A stretch of DNA of 64,000 nucleotides from SMYC01 sp965197495 (GTDB lineage Bacteria > Acidobacteriota > Vicinamibacteria > Marinacidobacterales > SMYC01). Below the pieces are notes generated by a model. It did not search any database. It saw only the letters and a list, made by a program, of their open reading frames with translations, and was not told the DNA's origin. The translations under genes and the position numbers were made by a program. Positions 27,618 to 36,655 of the stretch are shown piece by piece (within the stretch, counting starts at the first letter, position 1; each line of letters starts with the position of its first letter). The stretch spans positions 7,254,001 to 7,318,000 of the forward strand of contig OZ240210.1 of the NCBI GenBank assembly GCA_965197495.1, in the 5' to 3' direction.

Positions 27618-29244
27618 GCACGTATTTCTGGATCTTGCCCGTCGAGGTCTTGGGAAGCTCGTCGAAGATGACGGTCTTGGGAGCTTTGAAGTGCGCAAGA
27701 TGCTCGCGGCAAAAGTCGATGATTTCCTGCGCGTCGATATCACCCGGGTCACCCGCATCGGTTCTCAACGTCACGAAGGCGCAAGGCGTCTCGCCCCACT
27801 TCTCGTCGGGCCGGGCCACGACCGCCGCTTCCAAGACGGCCGGGTGTTTGTAGAGAACGCCTTCGACCTCGATCGTCGAGATATTCTCGCCGCCCGAAAT
27901 AATGATGTCCTTCGAGCGATCGCGCAGCTCGATATAGCCGTCTTCGTGAACGACGCCAAGATCTCCTGAGTGGAACCACCCACCGGCGAAAGCTTCCTCC
28001 GTCGCAGTCGGGTTCTTCAAATAGCCTTTCATCACGATGTTGCCTCTAAACATCACTTCACCCATCGTCTCGCCGTCCCGGGGCACGGGCTCGAGTGGCA
28101 GTATCGATGGGTCCGCGACCATCAAATCTTCGAGCACGGGATAGCGAACGCCCTGTCGCGATTTCTTCTCGGCGCGGTCGGCGAGGGCGAGCGCATCCCA
28201 CTCTCGATGCCATGCGTTGACGACGGCGGGGCCGTAGGTCTCGGTCAAACCGTAGAGATGGGTGACCCGAAAACCGGCATCCTCCATTGCTCCGATCGTA
28301 GCCGCCGGAGGCGGCGCCGCCGCGGTCGCGACTTCCACGACTCGCTCGGAGGGACGCCCATGCCGAGCGACGGCTTCAATGATGAACCGCATCACGATGG
28401 GCGCGCCGCATAGATGGGTCACGCCGTGGCGCTTGATAGCGTCGTGGATGGCACGAGGCTCTACTTGCCGCAGACAGACATGCGTTCCCGCGTTGACAGC
28501 AAGAGACCAGGGGAAGCACCAACCATTGCAGTGGAACATGGGAAGCGTCCACAAATAGACGGGATGCGCGGGCATGTTCCACGCGATGAGATTTCCGAGC
28601 GCGAGAAGCGTAGCGCCACGATGGTGATAGACGACCCCTTTGGGATTGCCGGTGGTGCCCGACGTGTAGTTGAGCGAGATCGCGTCCCACTCGTCCTCCG
28701 GCCAGAGCCACTCGAGCTCCGAGCTCCCCTCTTCGAGGAAAGCTTCGTAATCTGTCTCTCCGAGAAGATCGCCCCCGCTCGCGAGAGGGTCGTCGATGTC
28801 GATCACGATGGGCTTTTTCTCGACGGAAGCGAGCGCTTTCTCCACCGTAGGGCTCAGCTCACGGTCCGTGAGTAGAATTTTGGCTTCGCTGTGCTCGAGG
28901 ATGAACGCGACCGTGTCGGGATCGAGGCGCGTATTGATCGGGTTCAGGATCGCGCCCGCCATCGGCACGCCGTAATGCGCTTCGAGGATGGCCGGCGTAT
29001 TGGGAGCGATGATGCTGACGGTGTCCCCCCGCTCGACGCCCCGTCCGCGCAGCGCGCTCGCGAGCTTTCGCGAGCGCCGGCAGAGCTCCGCATAGTCGTA
29101 GCGACGCTCCCCATGGATGACCGCGATGTGGTTGGGATAAACCGCCGCCGCTCGGTCGAGAAAGTGGAGGGGAGTCAGAGGCTGAAAGTTCGCTTCGGTT
29201 TTGTTCAAACGCTCTAGCCTCCCAGACGACGCCCTTGAAGACAT
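27580..29244 (-). CDS. acyl-CoA ligase (AMP-forming)
   Basis: ANL-superfamily ligase of 554 residues that activates a carboxylate to acyl-AMP and then acyl-CoA. Motifs are YTSGTTGNPKGVVYHH, LYGLTETYGPAVV, GGWFHSGDLGVVHEDGYIEL and the catalytic lysine in PKTSTGKIQKYVLR. The pattern is closest to medium/long-chain or methylthio-acyl CoA ligases of the AlkK type. ATG 29244 is the natural start; the upstream open frame comes from the opposite strand of ISL3 copy 2. That insertion (target duplication 29275-29282) sits about 30 bp upstream of the start and has probably separated the gene from its own promoter. Confidence 0.87.
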   Translation of the reverse strand: MSSRASSGRLERLNKTEANFQPLTPLHFLDRAAAVYPNHIAVIHGERRYDYAELCRRSRKLASALRGRGVERGDTVSIIAPNTPAILEAHYGVPMAGAILNPINTRLDPDTVAFILEHSEAKILLTDRELSPTVEKALASVEKKPIVIDIDDPLASGGDLLGETDYEAFLEEGSSELEWLWPEDEWDAISLNYTSGTTGNPKGVVYHHRGATLLALGNLIAWNMPAHPVYLWTLPMFHCNGWCFPWSLAVNAGTHVCLRQVEPRAIHDAIKRHGVTHLCGAPIVMRFIIEAVARHGRPSERVVEVATAAAPPPAATIGAMEDAGFRVTHLYGLTETYGPAVVNAWHREWDALALADRAEKKSRQGVRYPVLEDLMVADPSILPLEPVPRDGETMGEVMFRGNIVMKGYLKNPTATEEAFAGGWFHSGDLGVVHEDGYIELRDRSKDIIISGGENISTIEVEGVLYKHPAVLEAAVVARPDEKWGETPCAFVTLRTDAGDPGDIDAQEIIDFCREHLAHFKAPKTVIFDELPKTSTGKIQKYVLRERARSLDSER

Positions 29245-29282
29245 GATGATAAAAGCGCTCAGAGGAAGAAACAACCTCTTGT

Positions 29283-30997
29283 GCCTCTCCTGCCATTTCA
29301 GTGGATCCTCTCGAGGGTGAGACCGCCACAGTTTAGGTAGACGAGACTGATGAGAGCTTCGGCAGAGTGGAGTCCAAAGCTGCGGTGGCTCAGCAGCCGG
29401 ATTTTGTTGTTCATTCCTTCGAGTCGGCCGTTGCTGAGTTTCCACGTGACCCACGCGATGACGCCATCGAAGTGGCTGCGGATCATCTTCGCCGCGCGTT
29501 TGACGGGCTCTATCCTCGAGCTCATAGCGCGCCGCAGCCATCCTCGGAGAAACTTCTTGGCCCATGTCTCGGTTTTGTAGGTGTAGAGGTCCATGAAGTC
29601 GTCGCGCAGAAGCATGGCGCGGTAGAGGCGACGATTAGCTCGCACCTGCTCGCGGAGCACCAGTTTGTCTTTCGCGCTGCAGTTGTGTTTGGCCTTGAGA
29701 AGGGGAAACTTGGTGTTCTTGAGGTTGCATCGGGCAGTCCCTTTGAGCTCGCGCACTCAGCTCGCGCCGGGTCTTATCCACGGCCTCGTTCAGATGCTTG
29801 ACGATGTGGAAGCGGTCAAAGATCACCCGTGCCTGAGGAGCCTTTTTGCCGACGACAGTTATGTACGGCTCCCACATGTCCATGCTGACCGCTTCGAGCT
29901 CCGCGGCTCTTTGTGGTCCGAGCTTGCGGAAAAACCGCAGCAGCGTCTTGGCCTTGCGCTCCTTTCCCGCCCAGACGACCCGGCCGCTGAGATGGTCTAT
30001 TACCACTGTTAAGTACTTGTGGCGTTTGCGGTAGCTGATCTCGTCCATCCCAATCACCCGCAATCCATCGAGCTCGCGCCGCTCATCCCGCTGCTCGGCA
30101 ACCACTCGCTGGATGATCCGTCGCACCGAACGCCACGTCACTCGGAAATAGTTCGCTACGGCGCTGACGTCCGTCCTCTGTGCCAGCCACGCTACCTCTT
30201 GTTCGAAGCTTTTGGTAAAGCGGCTTCCCTTGTCGGCCCAAGGCACCTTTTCTCTGACCACTCCACACCGCCGACATACCACTCGTCGGATCGAGTAGAT
30301 AGGTCCGGACTCCGAACAGGTCCAAGTGCCGCCAGTAGCGATTGTAGCGATCTTTGTTCTTGCGGACCTTTCGTCCGCAAATCCCGCACAGAGGCTTCCT
30401 CCTCCGTGGTACTACATCCACCACCACTCTGGCTTTGTCCGCCTGGAAGTGGAAACCTCGGACCCACAGGCCTTGCAATCCGATGAGCTTGTTGACTAAC
30501 GTAGTAACGCGCATCGCGGGAACGCTCTTTTCTCTTTCGGAAAAAAAGATTCTAGCGTTCTCGCCGATGCGCATCTACACATGGCTTACCCTCTCAACCC
30601 ACGGGCCTCACCAAATGCCACTGCCCCTCAGCGGGAGACGAGGCTGTGGGAAACGCCCCCACGGTTCTGGTCGTTCAGACCTTGCTCACGACTGAGTTCT
30701 CTTCGAAGCCTGGAAGGGCGTTTTCCATAGCCTCCACTAATCGAGCCCCCCCTTCCTTATTCCATATGAATTAATCTTTCTTGTATATATACCAGGAGGG
30801 GCCTGTGGGCGCTCGTGGGAAACGCGAAGCGTTTTCCAAGCGATTGTGGAAAACGCCGCTCCACGTTTGTACGTGCTCACAACCTTTCCCTAAACGCCTC
30901 TCTCGCCCGGAGTTTCCGGCGTTTTCCACAATCGCGGCAGCGTCCATAGGCCATGCCCTCCAACACAAATCAGATCCCCCGAAACGACAGGAGAACC
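29283..30997 (-). mobile_element. ISL3-family insertion sequence, copy 2 (defective)
   Basis: 1,715 bp, bounded by GCCTCTCCTGCC at 29283 and, inverted, GGTTCTCCTG ending at 30997. It is flanked by a perfect 8-bp target duplication CCTCTTGT (29275-29282 and 30998-31005), the usual length for ISL3. The non-coding left end is full length. The transposase is broken by two indels. Confidence 0.92.
29298..30514 (-). pseudogene. ISL3 transposase copy 2, two frameshifts
   Basis: Nearly identical to the intact copy at 11873-13093. A 5-bp deletion near 30295 (CCTATCTACTCG instead of CCTATCTTCGCTACTCG) and a 1-base insertion near 29758 (GCACTCAGCTC instead of GCACCAGCTC) destroy the frame. Both differences are outside long homopolymers. 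It still carries the zinc ribbon and all catalytic segments in pieces. Confidence 0.9.
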
Positions 30998-31005
30998 CCT
31001 CTTGT

Positions 31006-31382
31006 TTTGTCAACCAGTTGAAGAATTTAAGGATGCAGGTTAGAAGGCTGGGGCGACAGCTGGTAACAAATAGGGAACAAATCGAATAGAAAGCTATTGA
31101 AGCGGTACGAAGAAAAAGAAGAAGAAGAGAAGAGCCAAGCGAAGTCGGTCTAGAGCTTTTCGAATCGATTGCGCCATCCGCTTCAGCTTCCCGGTTCTGT
31201 TTCCAACAACAGCATTGGTAGGAAACCCCGTTCGAAGGTCAACGATATGGCGTAGTCGGCGGTGTAAGTGATTTCTATAGTCGTAGAGATCGGCCATGCG
31301 CGGCGAGAAAGGCGAAAGATCTGCCACAACTGCAAGAATGCCGACGCAAGGATTTGTAGGATTGGACGGGTTTGTGGGCGGA
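31006..31382. other. gap without a convincing gene
   Basis: Between ISL3 copy 2 and the PilZ remnant I see no recognisable gene. A minus-strand frame at 31094-31327 (77 codons) contains a run of Phe from a purine-rich GAAGAAAAAGAAGAAG tract at about 31109-31134 and a basic region; it resembles nothing known to me and is probably chance. No clear promoter or terminator was found. Confidence 0.4.
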
Positions 31383-31699
31383 CTAAGAGGATGGGGTCTT
31401 CACCAACTCCGCTTCAACGAAATGCTTGATGCGGCCGGCATGCACCGGGCCCAGATTTTGGAAGTCAATTCCCATGCCCAGCATGGGCTCCGCCCAGTTG
31501 ACCTTGCCTTTACCCTTGACCGGCTGCGACAAGGGGTCATCGCTCAGGCGAAAAGAGAAGCTTAGAATAGTTCCGGCATTGAGAGGATTGCTGGTGTCGA
31601 TGAAGATGCCGTGGTGGCTGATATCGCTGATCGTACCCCGCTCCGGCCGACCCTCGTCGTCAGTCCAATACTGGACTTCGATCTTCTTCTCTGTCCTAA

Positions 31700-33702
31700 C
31701 CCATGTTTCCCTTTTAGGTGTCTAAGTCATCGAAAACAAAGGATCGAGATCGGCGGTTTGTCTCTACGCTGACAGCACCTCCTCGGAGAAGGCTGGCGGG
31801 TCGCGTTCAACGATGCCGAGTGCAGTCAGGATCGAGTTGGCGCGAGCGGTGCCGCGCGTGACGACGCGCTTAGTCCGCCCAGAACCCAGCTGTAAGTCGA
31901 CGACCCGGACCGAGCGTAGCGCTTGTAGTGCCTCGGTTGCGGACAGGTCGAGTTCGGCGACCTTGAGCTTTTTCTCAAGAGCCCGATGCACAAGGAAGGC
32001 CAGCGTAGCTACGAAAAGGTGTGCCTCCACACGCTCATCGGTCTGGTGGTAAACGGGACGCATCTCAATGACATCCTTAAGGCATGAGAAGGCTCGCTCG
32101 ACCTCGTTTAGGTCCTTGTAAAGGCGCACGGCGTCGACCGGAGAGAGGTTTTGCTCCTCGGTTTGAATAACGTACTTACCCTCGTAGGCTTGCTCGCGCT
32201 TGAGGTTGACGGGGTGCTCGAAGAAGCGGAAGCGACCGTTTTTGTACTCCCAGTCGTAGTAACGGTGACCGTGGTGGCGTGCCTGTATGCACGCGGCGGC
32301 GGCACCGATTTTCTCGGGGGCTTTCAATCGTCCGTCGCGCACGCGGCGCTCGAGGGCCTCGAATGCCGCACGGGCACGTCCCATGGCCCGCAGCCTCTGC
32401 CCGCGCTCGTAGGCGAGCCTTTCGTCGCTGTGAACGACGAAGATGCGCACCCCAGACTGCTCGGAGCGGACTTCTTGCACACGAGTCTTAGGTGGCTCGG
32501 CTTTTTCGCTCACCGTGATGCCACCAGGGCAGTCGATCCACTCTCCGCTGGCGCGCTCGATGTAACGATAGACCTCCTCGCGCCGTCGTCTTTGCAGCCC
32601 GACGAGATAGCCCTGCTTGCGCGAGCGCACCACTGCCAGGCTGTCGCTCGTTACCATCCCTCGGTCGCCGACAAAAACCACGCGGTGCAAACCGAATCGT
32701 TCGTTGAGATCGTTGAGCACCTGCGGCACCGTTTTCGCGTCACGCCAGTTGCCGGCGAAAACATGGTGGGCGATCGGCCAACCGTCCACCATCACCAGAC
32801 CGATAAGCACTTGCCGGTTACGCGGTCTGCGGTCGCGACTGTAGCCGTGGGCGCCGAGCCCCGGAGGGCCTTGACCTTCGAAGTACGTCGACGTCAGGTC
32901 GTAAAACACCATGTCAACCTCAAGCGAAAACAGATCCCGCAAGCGCAAAAACAGCTCCTTCTCGATCTGTTCTTTGCGGGCATGCAGCTGGTCGAGCGTT
33001 CGGTACCATTGCTTGAGTTGGCGAAACTCCACGCGAACCCGCGGGGAGCGACTCGCTCGCCGTTCCCCATCATCACGCCACTGCGGCACCCACCGCCGCC
33101 CCTGCCGGTCGCAGACGAAGTCGGTCTCGAGCCAGCGCGCCAGACCGTGCTCGCTTGACGGAGCACATAGCCGGTTGGCGACCAGCACCAAAGCTCGCTC
33201 GCTTAGCGCCACTCCGTCCCGCTTGCCGCGGCCCCCGAGCCGGTCGAGAATCTGCTCCAGCCCGAACTCGCGCCACAGCGTCGCCGTCACCAGCATCGGA
33301 CCCCAATCCCACGCGTCTGCCCCCGCGACCTGCTCGGCTGCTCGCTCGGTGTCGGCCGGTTCACCGGCCCCAAGCAACCGATTGAGGGAGTCGAGATTGG
33401 CAACTAGAAGTTCCTTGCGCCCCAAGTTGCACACTACGCGTTGCTTCGGCTTGCCGTGCTCCCGATACGACTCGACCAGGCGGACATACCCATGTTGAAC
33501 CCCTTTGCCGCCTGCGGCCCGAACGATGCGGAAGAACATAACCTGTCCTCACGCATACTACATGTCATTGTCCACGATTACAACGTATTAATGGCGCTTA
33601 AAGCACAATCTCTGTCTCTACGTTTTGGGCGAAATCCAACCCCCGTTCCTTTGAATTCAGTCACTTACGAGCGTTAGGGTGCTCCTAAAGGGTAAACATG
33701 GG
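31700..33702 (-). mobile_element. IS1634-type insertion sequence, copy 1
   Basis: 2,003 bp, with imperfect inverted ends CCCATGTTTCCCTTTTAGG (at 31700) and CCCATGTTTACCCTTTAGG (inverted, ending 33702). It is flanked by the 4-bp direct repeat CTAA (31696-31699 and 33703-33706). Copy 2 at 61337-63339 has the same length and the repeat CTAG. Confidence 0.92.
31764..33539 (-). CDS. tnpA: IS1634-type transposase
   Basis: DDE transposase of 591 residues, related to IS1634/IS4. Recognisable are MFFRIVRAAGGKGVQH and the YVRLVESYREHGKPKQRVV start, the first Asp in MVFYDLTSTYFEGQGPPGLG, the second in VVFVGDRGMVTSDS and the Glu region LNEVERAFSCLKDVIEMRPV. The frame is intact. It differs from copy 2 at only a handful of residues (for example Gly for Glu after QH near residue 18, Arg for Cys in LFLRL). 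Confidence 0.9.
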   Translation of the reverse strand: MFFRIVRAAGGKGVQHGYVRLVESYREHGKPKQRVVCNLGRKELLVANLDSLNRLLGAGEPADTERAAEQVAGADAWDWGPMLVTATLWREFGLEQILDRLGGRGKRDGVALSERALVLVANRLCAPSSEHGLARWLETDFVCDRQGRRWVPQWRDDGERRASRSPRVRVEFRQLKQWYRTLDQLHARKEQIEKELFLRLRDLFSLEVDMVFYDLTSTYFEGQGPPGLGAHGYSRDRRPRNRQVLIGLVMVDGWPIAHHVFAGNWRDAKTVPQVLNDLNERFGLHRVVFVGDRGMVTSDSLAVVRSRKQGYLVGLQRRRREEVYRYIERASGEWIDCPGGITVSEKAEPPKTRVQEVRSEQSGVRIFVVHSDERLAYERGQRLRAMGRARAAFEALERRVRDGRLKAPEKIGAAAACIQARHHGHRYYDWEYKNGRFRFFEHPVNLKREQAYEGKYVIQTEEQNLSPVDAVRLYKDLNEVERAFSCLKDVIEMRPVYHQTDERVEAHLFVATLAFLVHRALEKKLKVAELDLSATEALQALRSVRVVDLQLGSGRTKRVVTRGTARANSILTALGIVERDPPAFSEEVLSA

Positions 33703-33826
33703 CTAACAGACCGACGCTTTTCTCGACCGTCCATGAGGTCCATCCCCTCTAGTTTGTGGTTGAGATTTACTTATAAGTATACATCGCAACGCACAGGAAT
33801 TCAGGCCGTCGCTCACGCGCGAGTCC

Positions 33827-34018
33827 ATGTCGGCGGTTCAGACGCTCCGACTCGAATCGCACGAGGCCTTCGTGCTATCCCGGTGCGACGGTCAGAGCGA
33901 CATCCACGGCATCCTCGCCCAGAGCCCGCTCTCGAGCGAAGACACGGCGCGGATCCTTCTCGGCTTCGAGCAGGCCGGCATCATCGAGATGATGGGCGCC
34001 CCCGTGAAAGGCCATTGA
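33827..34018 (+). pseudogene. winged-helix-like C-terminal fragment (DUF4388-associated)
   Basis: A 63-codon frame reads LRLESHEAFVLSRCDGQSDI and HGILAQSPLSSEDTARILLG, ending IIEMMGAPVKGH. The pattern matches the module LTPAQGYVLSRIDGVSLARD in the kinase at 49.3 kb. It is probably the end of a larger signalling protein whose front part is gone; the ATG at 33827 may not be a true start. It diverges from the PilZ gene. Confidence 0.45.
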
Positions 34019-34022
34019 GCGC

Positions 34023-34028
34023 TAGAAT
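34023..34028 (+). promoter_or_regulatory. -10 box for a leaderless PQQ-propeller mRNA
   Basis: TAGAAT ends 6 nt before the ATG at 34035, so the predicted first transcribed base is the A of the start codon. Confidence 0.5.
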
Positions 34029-34034
34029 GGCTGC

Positions 34035-35252
34035 ATGCGCATCTCCACCGCATCCAGCTTGCTCTCGATAACGCTCATCGCCTCTACCAGCTGCGCCGAA
34101 GACTGGCCCCAGTGGCGCGGGGCGGCGCGCGACGGTATCTCTAAAGAAACCGGCCTCCTGAGCTCGTGGCCCAAAGCTGGACCACCGCTCGTTTGGAAAT
34201 CGAGGGGGCTCGGCTCGGGTTATTCGACGGTCACGATATCCAGGGGCCGCATCTTCACGCTCGGCGCCTCGAAGGACACCGAATATGTGTTTGCCCTCGA
34301 CGTGGAAACGGGCAAGACACTCTGGCGCGCACGGAGTGGCCGGCACTATCGCAACAATCGCGGGGACGGGCCGCGCGGCGCTCCCACCGTCGATGGCAAC
34401 CGCGTCTACGCACTCGGCGGAAGGGGCGATCTGACGGTTCTCGACGTGGCGACCGGGAAGGCCCACTGGTCCGTCAATCTTCTAGAGCGCTTCGGCGGCC
34501 GGAACATTTCCTGGGGCATCAGCGAATCGCCGCTCGTCCTCGGCGACCGCGTGCTCGCCAATGCCGGCGGCTCGAACGCGTCCATCGTCGCCCTCGACAA
34601 GGAAGACGGTTCGGTTCTCTGGCAAAGCGAAAGAGACGAAGCGGGCTACTCCTCCGCCGTCGTCGCCACGATCCGCGGCGTGCGGCAAGCCGTGTTCTTC
34701 ACGGGTGAGCGGGTGGTCGGCATCAGCGTCGACGACGGTACGCTTCTCTGGCACTACCGGCGCGTCTCGAATCGCACCGCGAATGTCGCCACACCGATCG
34801 TCCTGGGCAACTTCGTGTTCGTCTCGTCGGATTACGGGACCGGCTGCGCACTCCTTTCGATCCAAGGCGGTCCAACCGGCATGACGGTTCGCGAGGTCTA
34901 TTTCAGCCGGGACATGAAGAACCATCACGCGAGCTCAGTGCTCGTGGACGATACGTTGTACGGCTACAGCAGCCGCATCCTCACCGCCCTCGATTTCGAG
35001 ACGGGCAAGCTCTTGTGGCGCGATCGCAGCGTCGGTAAAGGCTCGCTCATTTACGCGGACGGGCATCTCTACGTCTTCGGAGAAAACGGCGTCATGGGGC
35101 TCGTGGTAGCCACGCGCGAAGGTTATCGTGAGGAGGGACGTTTCGAAGTTCCGCGCTCGAACCGCCCGAGCTGGTCTCACCCCGTGATTGCAAACGGAAA
35201 GCTCTACCTTCGCGATCAAGACACCCTGTACAGCTACGACATCGCACGCTGA
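34035..35252 (+). CDS. exported PQQ-like beta-propeller protein
   Basis: 405 residues with repeated PQQ-type blades: WPQWRGAARDGISKETGLL near the N-terminus (a signature of secreted PQQ-propeller proteins), then FALDVETGKTLWRA, LTVLDVATGKAHW, IVALDKEDGSVLWQ, VVGISVDDGTLLWHYR and TALDFETGKLLWRD. The leader MRISTASSLLSITLIASTSC could be a lipoprotein signal (Cys at about residue 20) or a simple signal peptide. Family members are structural or BamB-like scaffolds; most lack PQQ itself. It is followed after 6 bp by the coiled-coil protein gene. Confidence 0.82.
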   Translation: MRISTASSLLSITLIASTSCAEDWPQWRGAARDGISKETGLLSSWPKAGPPLVWKSRGLGSGYSTVTISRGRIFTLGASKDTEYVFALDVETGKTLWRARSGRHYRNNRGDGPRGAPTVDGNRVYALGGRGDLTVLDVATGKAHWSVNLLERFGGRNISWGISESPLVLGDRVLANAGGSNASIVALDKEDGSVLWQSERDEAGYSSAVVATIRGVRQAVFFTGERVVGISVDDGTLLWHYRRVSNRTANVATPIVLGNFVFVSSDYGTGCALLSIQGGPTGMTVREVYFSRDMKNHHASSVLVDDTLYGYSSRILTALDFETGKLLWRDRSVGKGSLIYADGHLYVFGENGVMGLVVATREGYREEGRFEVPRSNRPSWSHPVIANGKLYLRDQDTLYSYDIAR

Positions 35253-35258
35253 TGGGAT

Positions 35259-36101
35259 ATGCCAAACCCCATGCCAATGGATGACGAGTTCGAAAAGCTT
35301 TATCGAGCGCCGCTGAGCGAATTCGTCTTCCTCCGAAACGCTCTCGCGGCCGCGCTCAAGAAAGCCGGGGACGCGGACGGCGCCAAGCGCGTCAAAGCTC
35401 TCGTGAAGCCCAACGCGTCCGCCTGGGCCGTGAACCAGTTGTACTGGAAAGAACCGCTGTCCTTCGATGCGCTCATCGCGGCCGGCGACCGCTATCGCGA
35501 CGTGTTCTCGGAAGAAGGCGTTCGAGAAGATGCCGAGCGCGAACGGCTCGAGGCGGTTCGGGACGCGACGGGCATCGCGCGCGCGATATTGGAACGGAGC
35601 GCGAAAAGCGCTAGCAACGTGGTGATGCGACGCGTCGAGACGACGCTCGACGCGCTCGCGAGCTACGGAAGCGCCAATCCCGAGCCTATGGACGGCCGAC
35701 TCACTCGCGATCTCGAGCCGCCGGGCTTCGCCGCCTTTGCCGCGCTTCAGCCAGCGCCCGCGCCGGCCCAAGAACCGAAACGAGAAAAGCCGCCAGAAAC
35801 TCGTGATTATGTGGCGCGCGCGGAGGAGCTCTTGAGGGAGCGTGAGGCGGCCCTCGACGAGGCGCGCGGCGCAAGGGACGCTGCGGCCAAGCGCGTGGAT
35901 GCCTCGACCGAGCAACTTGAGCGACTGCACAACCAGATCGCGCGTGCTCAAAGGAACGTTGAGGAGGCCGAGACGGCGGTCGTGGAAAGAGAGATGCTCG
36001 TCGAAGAAGCGAGGCTGGAGCTCGAAATGGCGCGTGCCGAGTCGGAAGCAACAGGACGAGGAGGCGGCGCTAACCAGCCAAATGAGCCGGTCAGGGGTTG
36101 A
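35259..36101 (+). CDS. hypothetical protein with C-terminal coiled coil
   Basis: The 280-residue product starts MPNPMPMDDEFEKLYRAPLS and has a conserved-looking N-terminal half (NALAAALKKAGDADGAKRVK, SAWAVNQLYW) that I have seen in uncharacterised acidobacterial-type proteins. From about residue 185 it becomes a long Ala/Glu/Arg coiled coil (AEELLREREAALDEARGARD). No signal peptide. It is close behind the PQQ-propeller gene (6 bp), suggesting an operon. The 3' end overlaps a decarboxylase remnant on the other strand by about 10 bp. Confidence 0.65.
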   Translation: MPNPMPMDDEFEKLYRAPLSEFVFLRNALAAALKKAGDADGAKRVKALVKPNASAWAVNQLYWKEPLSFDALIAAGDRYRDVFSEEGVREDAERERLEAVRDATGIARAILERSAKSASNVVMRRVETTLDALASYGSANPEPMDGRLTRDLEPPGFAAFAALQPAPAPAQEPKREKPPETRDYVARAEELLREREAALDEARGARDAAAKRVDASTEQLERLHNQIARAQRNVEEAETAVVEREMLVEEARLELEMARAESEATGRGGGANQPNEPVRG

Positions 36102-36473
36102 CGGTAAGTTCGGCTGCTATGGCTTCGAGTCGACCAATCGTCTCCAGCAGATCCTCTTCGGTAGCATCGTGACGGTTGAGGCACAGTCGCTGCACCTTGC
36201 GTCCGTACAGTAGGGTGGTGCTCATGTAAGCATAACCCGTGCGGCATATCTCGGCTGTCATGGCTTTGTTCAGCTGGTGAATTTCGTCTTCACTGAGATT
36301 GGGTAGACGGTATTGGAAGGTCACGATGCCAAGTGCGGCGGGGGTCACAATTTCCCAGTTGGGTCTGCTGCGAAGGTGACGCTCAGCCGTTTTAGCCAGA
36401 TCCAGGCCGTGGTCTACCGCGCGGCGGAATGCGTCAACGCCAAACACTTGCAATGACATCCACAGCTTACGAT
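36091..36473 (-). pseudogene. C-terminal fragment of a group II PLP decarboxylase
   Basis: The reading frame encodes SLQVFGVDAFRRAVDHGLDL, PNWEIVTPAALGIVTFQYR and GYAYMSTTLLYGR, the C-terminal domain of aromatic-L-amino-acid/glutamate decarboxylase-type enzymes. The PLP-lysine and large domain are absent. The upstream boundary coincides exactly with the left edge of the 1,440-bp duplication (36474), so the duplication or an associated deletion removed the front of the gene. Confidence 0.75.
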
Positions 36474-36655
36474 GACCACGCGAGTCCGCCGTGGATCAGG
36501 ACGAACGGCTCGCCCTCGCCGGCTTCGATGTAGCGCGCCTCGACGCCGTCCACGTCGATGGACGCATGTCGGTAGGAAGACTCCACGGGAGCGGCAAAGA
36601 ACAGTGCCGCACTCGCCAGAACGAGGGCGGCTACGGAAGGGTTGGATTGTTCCAT
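36474..36655 (-). pseudogene. 5' fragment of the two-domain alpha/beta hydrolase
   Basis: Identical in protein sequence to the start of the gene at 42600: signal peptide MEQSNPSVAALVLASAALFF and the first strand IDVDGVEARYIEAGEGEPFV with the oxyanion LIHGGLAWSS. The copy ends at the duplication edge at 36474, before the nucleophile elbow, and cannot be functional. Confidence 0.9.

Larger units (their letters stand above)
31383..33743 (-). pseudogene. PilZ-domain protein split by IS1634-type element
   Basis: The 5' part (33707-33743) encodes MDLMDGREKRRSV and the 3' part (31383-31699) continues TEKKIEVQYWTDDEGRPERG, TISDISHHGIFIDTSN, and KGKGKVNWAEPMLGMGIDFQ. Removing the 2,003-bp element and one copy of the 4-bp duplication CTAA restores a continuous 117-codon gene. 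The RxxxR-like KRRSVRTEKK start and the D(I)S(H)HG motif are the c-di-GMP-binding elements of PilZ. A second ATG is at 33734; AGAGGGG precedes the first. c-di-GMP reception by this protein is lost. Confidence 0.85.

Noticed and set aside
31094..31327. 77-codon minus-strand frame with a poly-Phe stretch
   Set aside because: The stretch arises from a GAA-type purine tract; no ribosome-binding site and no similarity were recognised.
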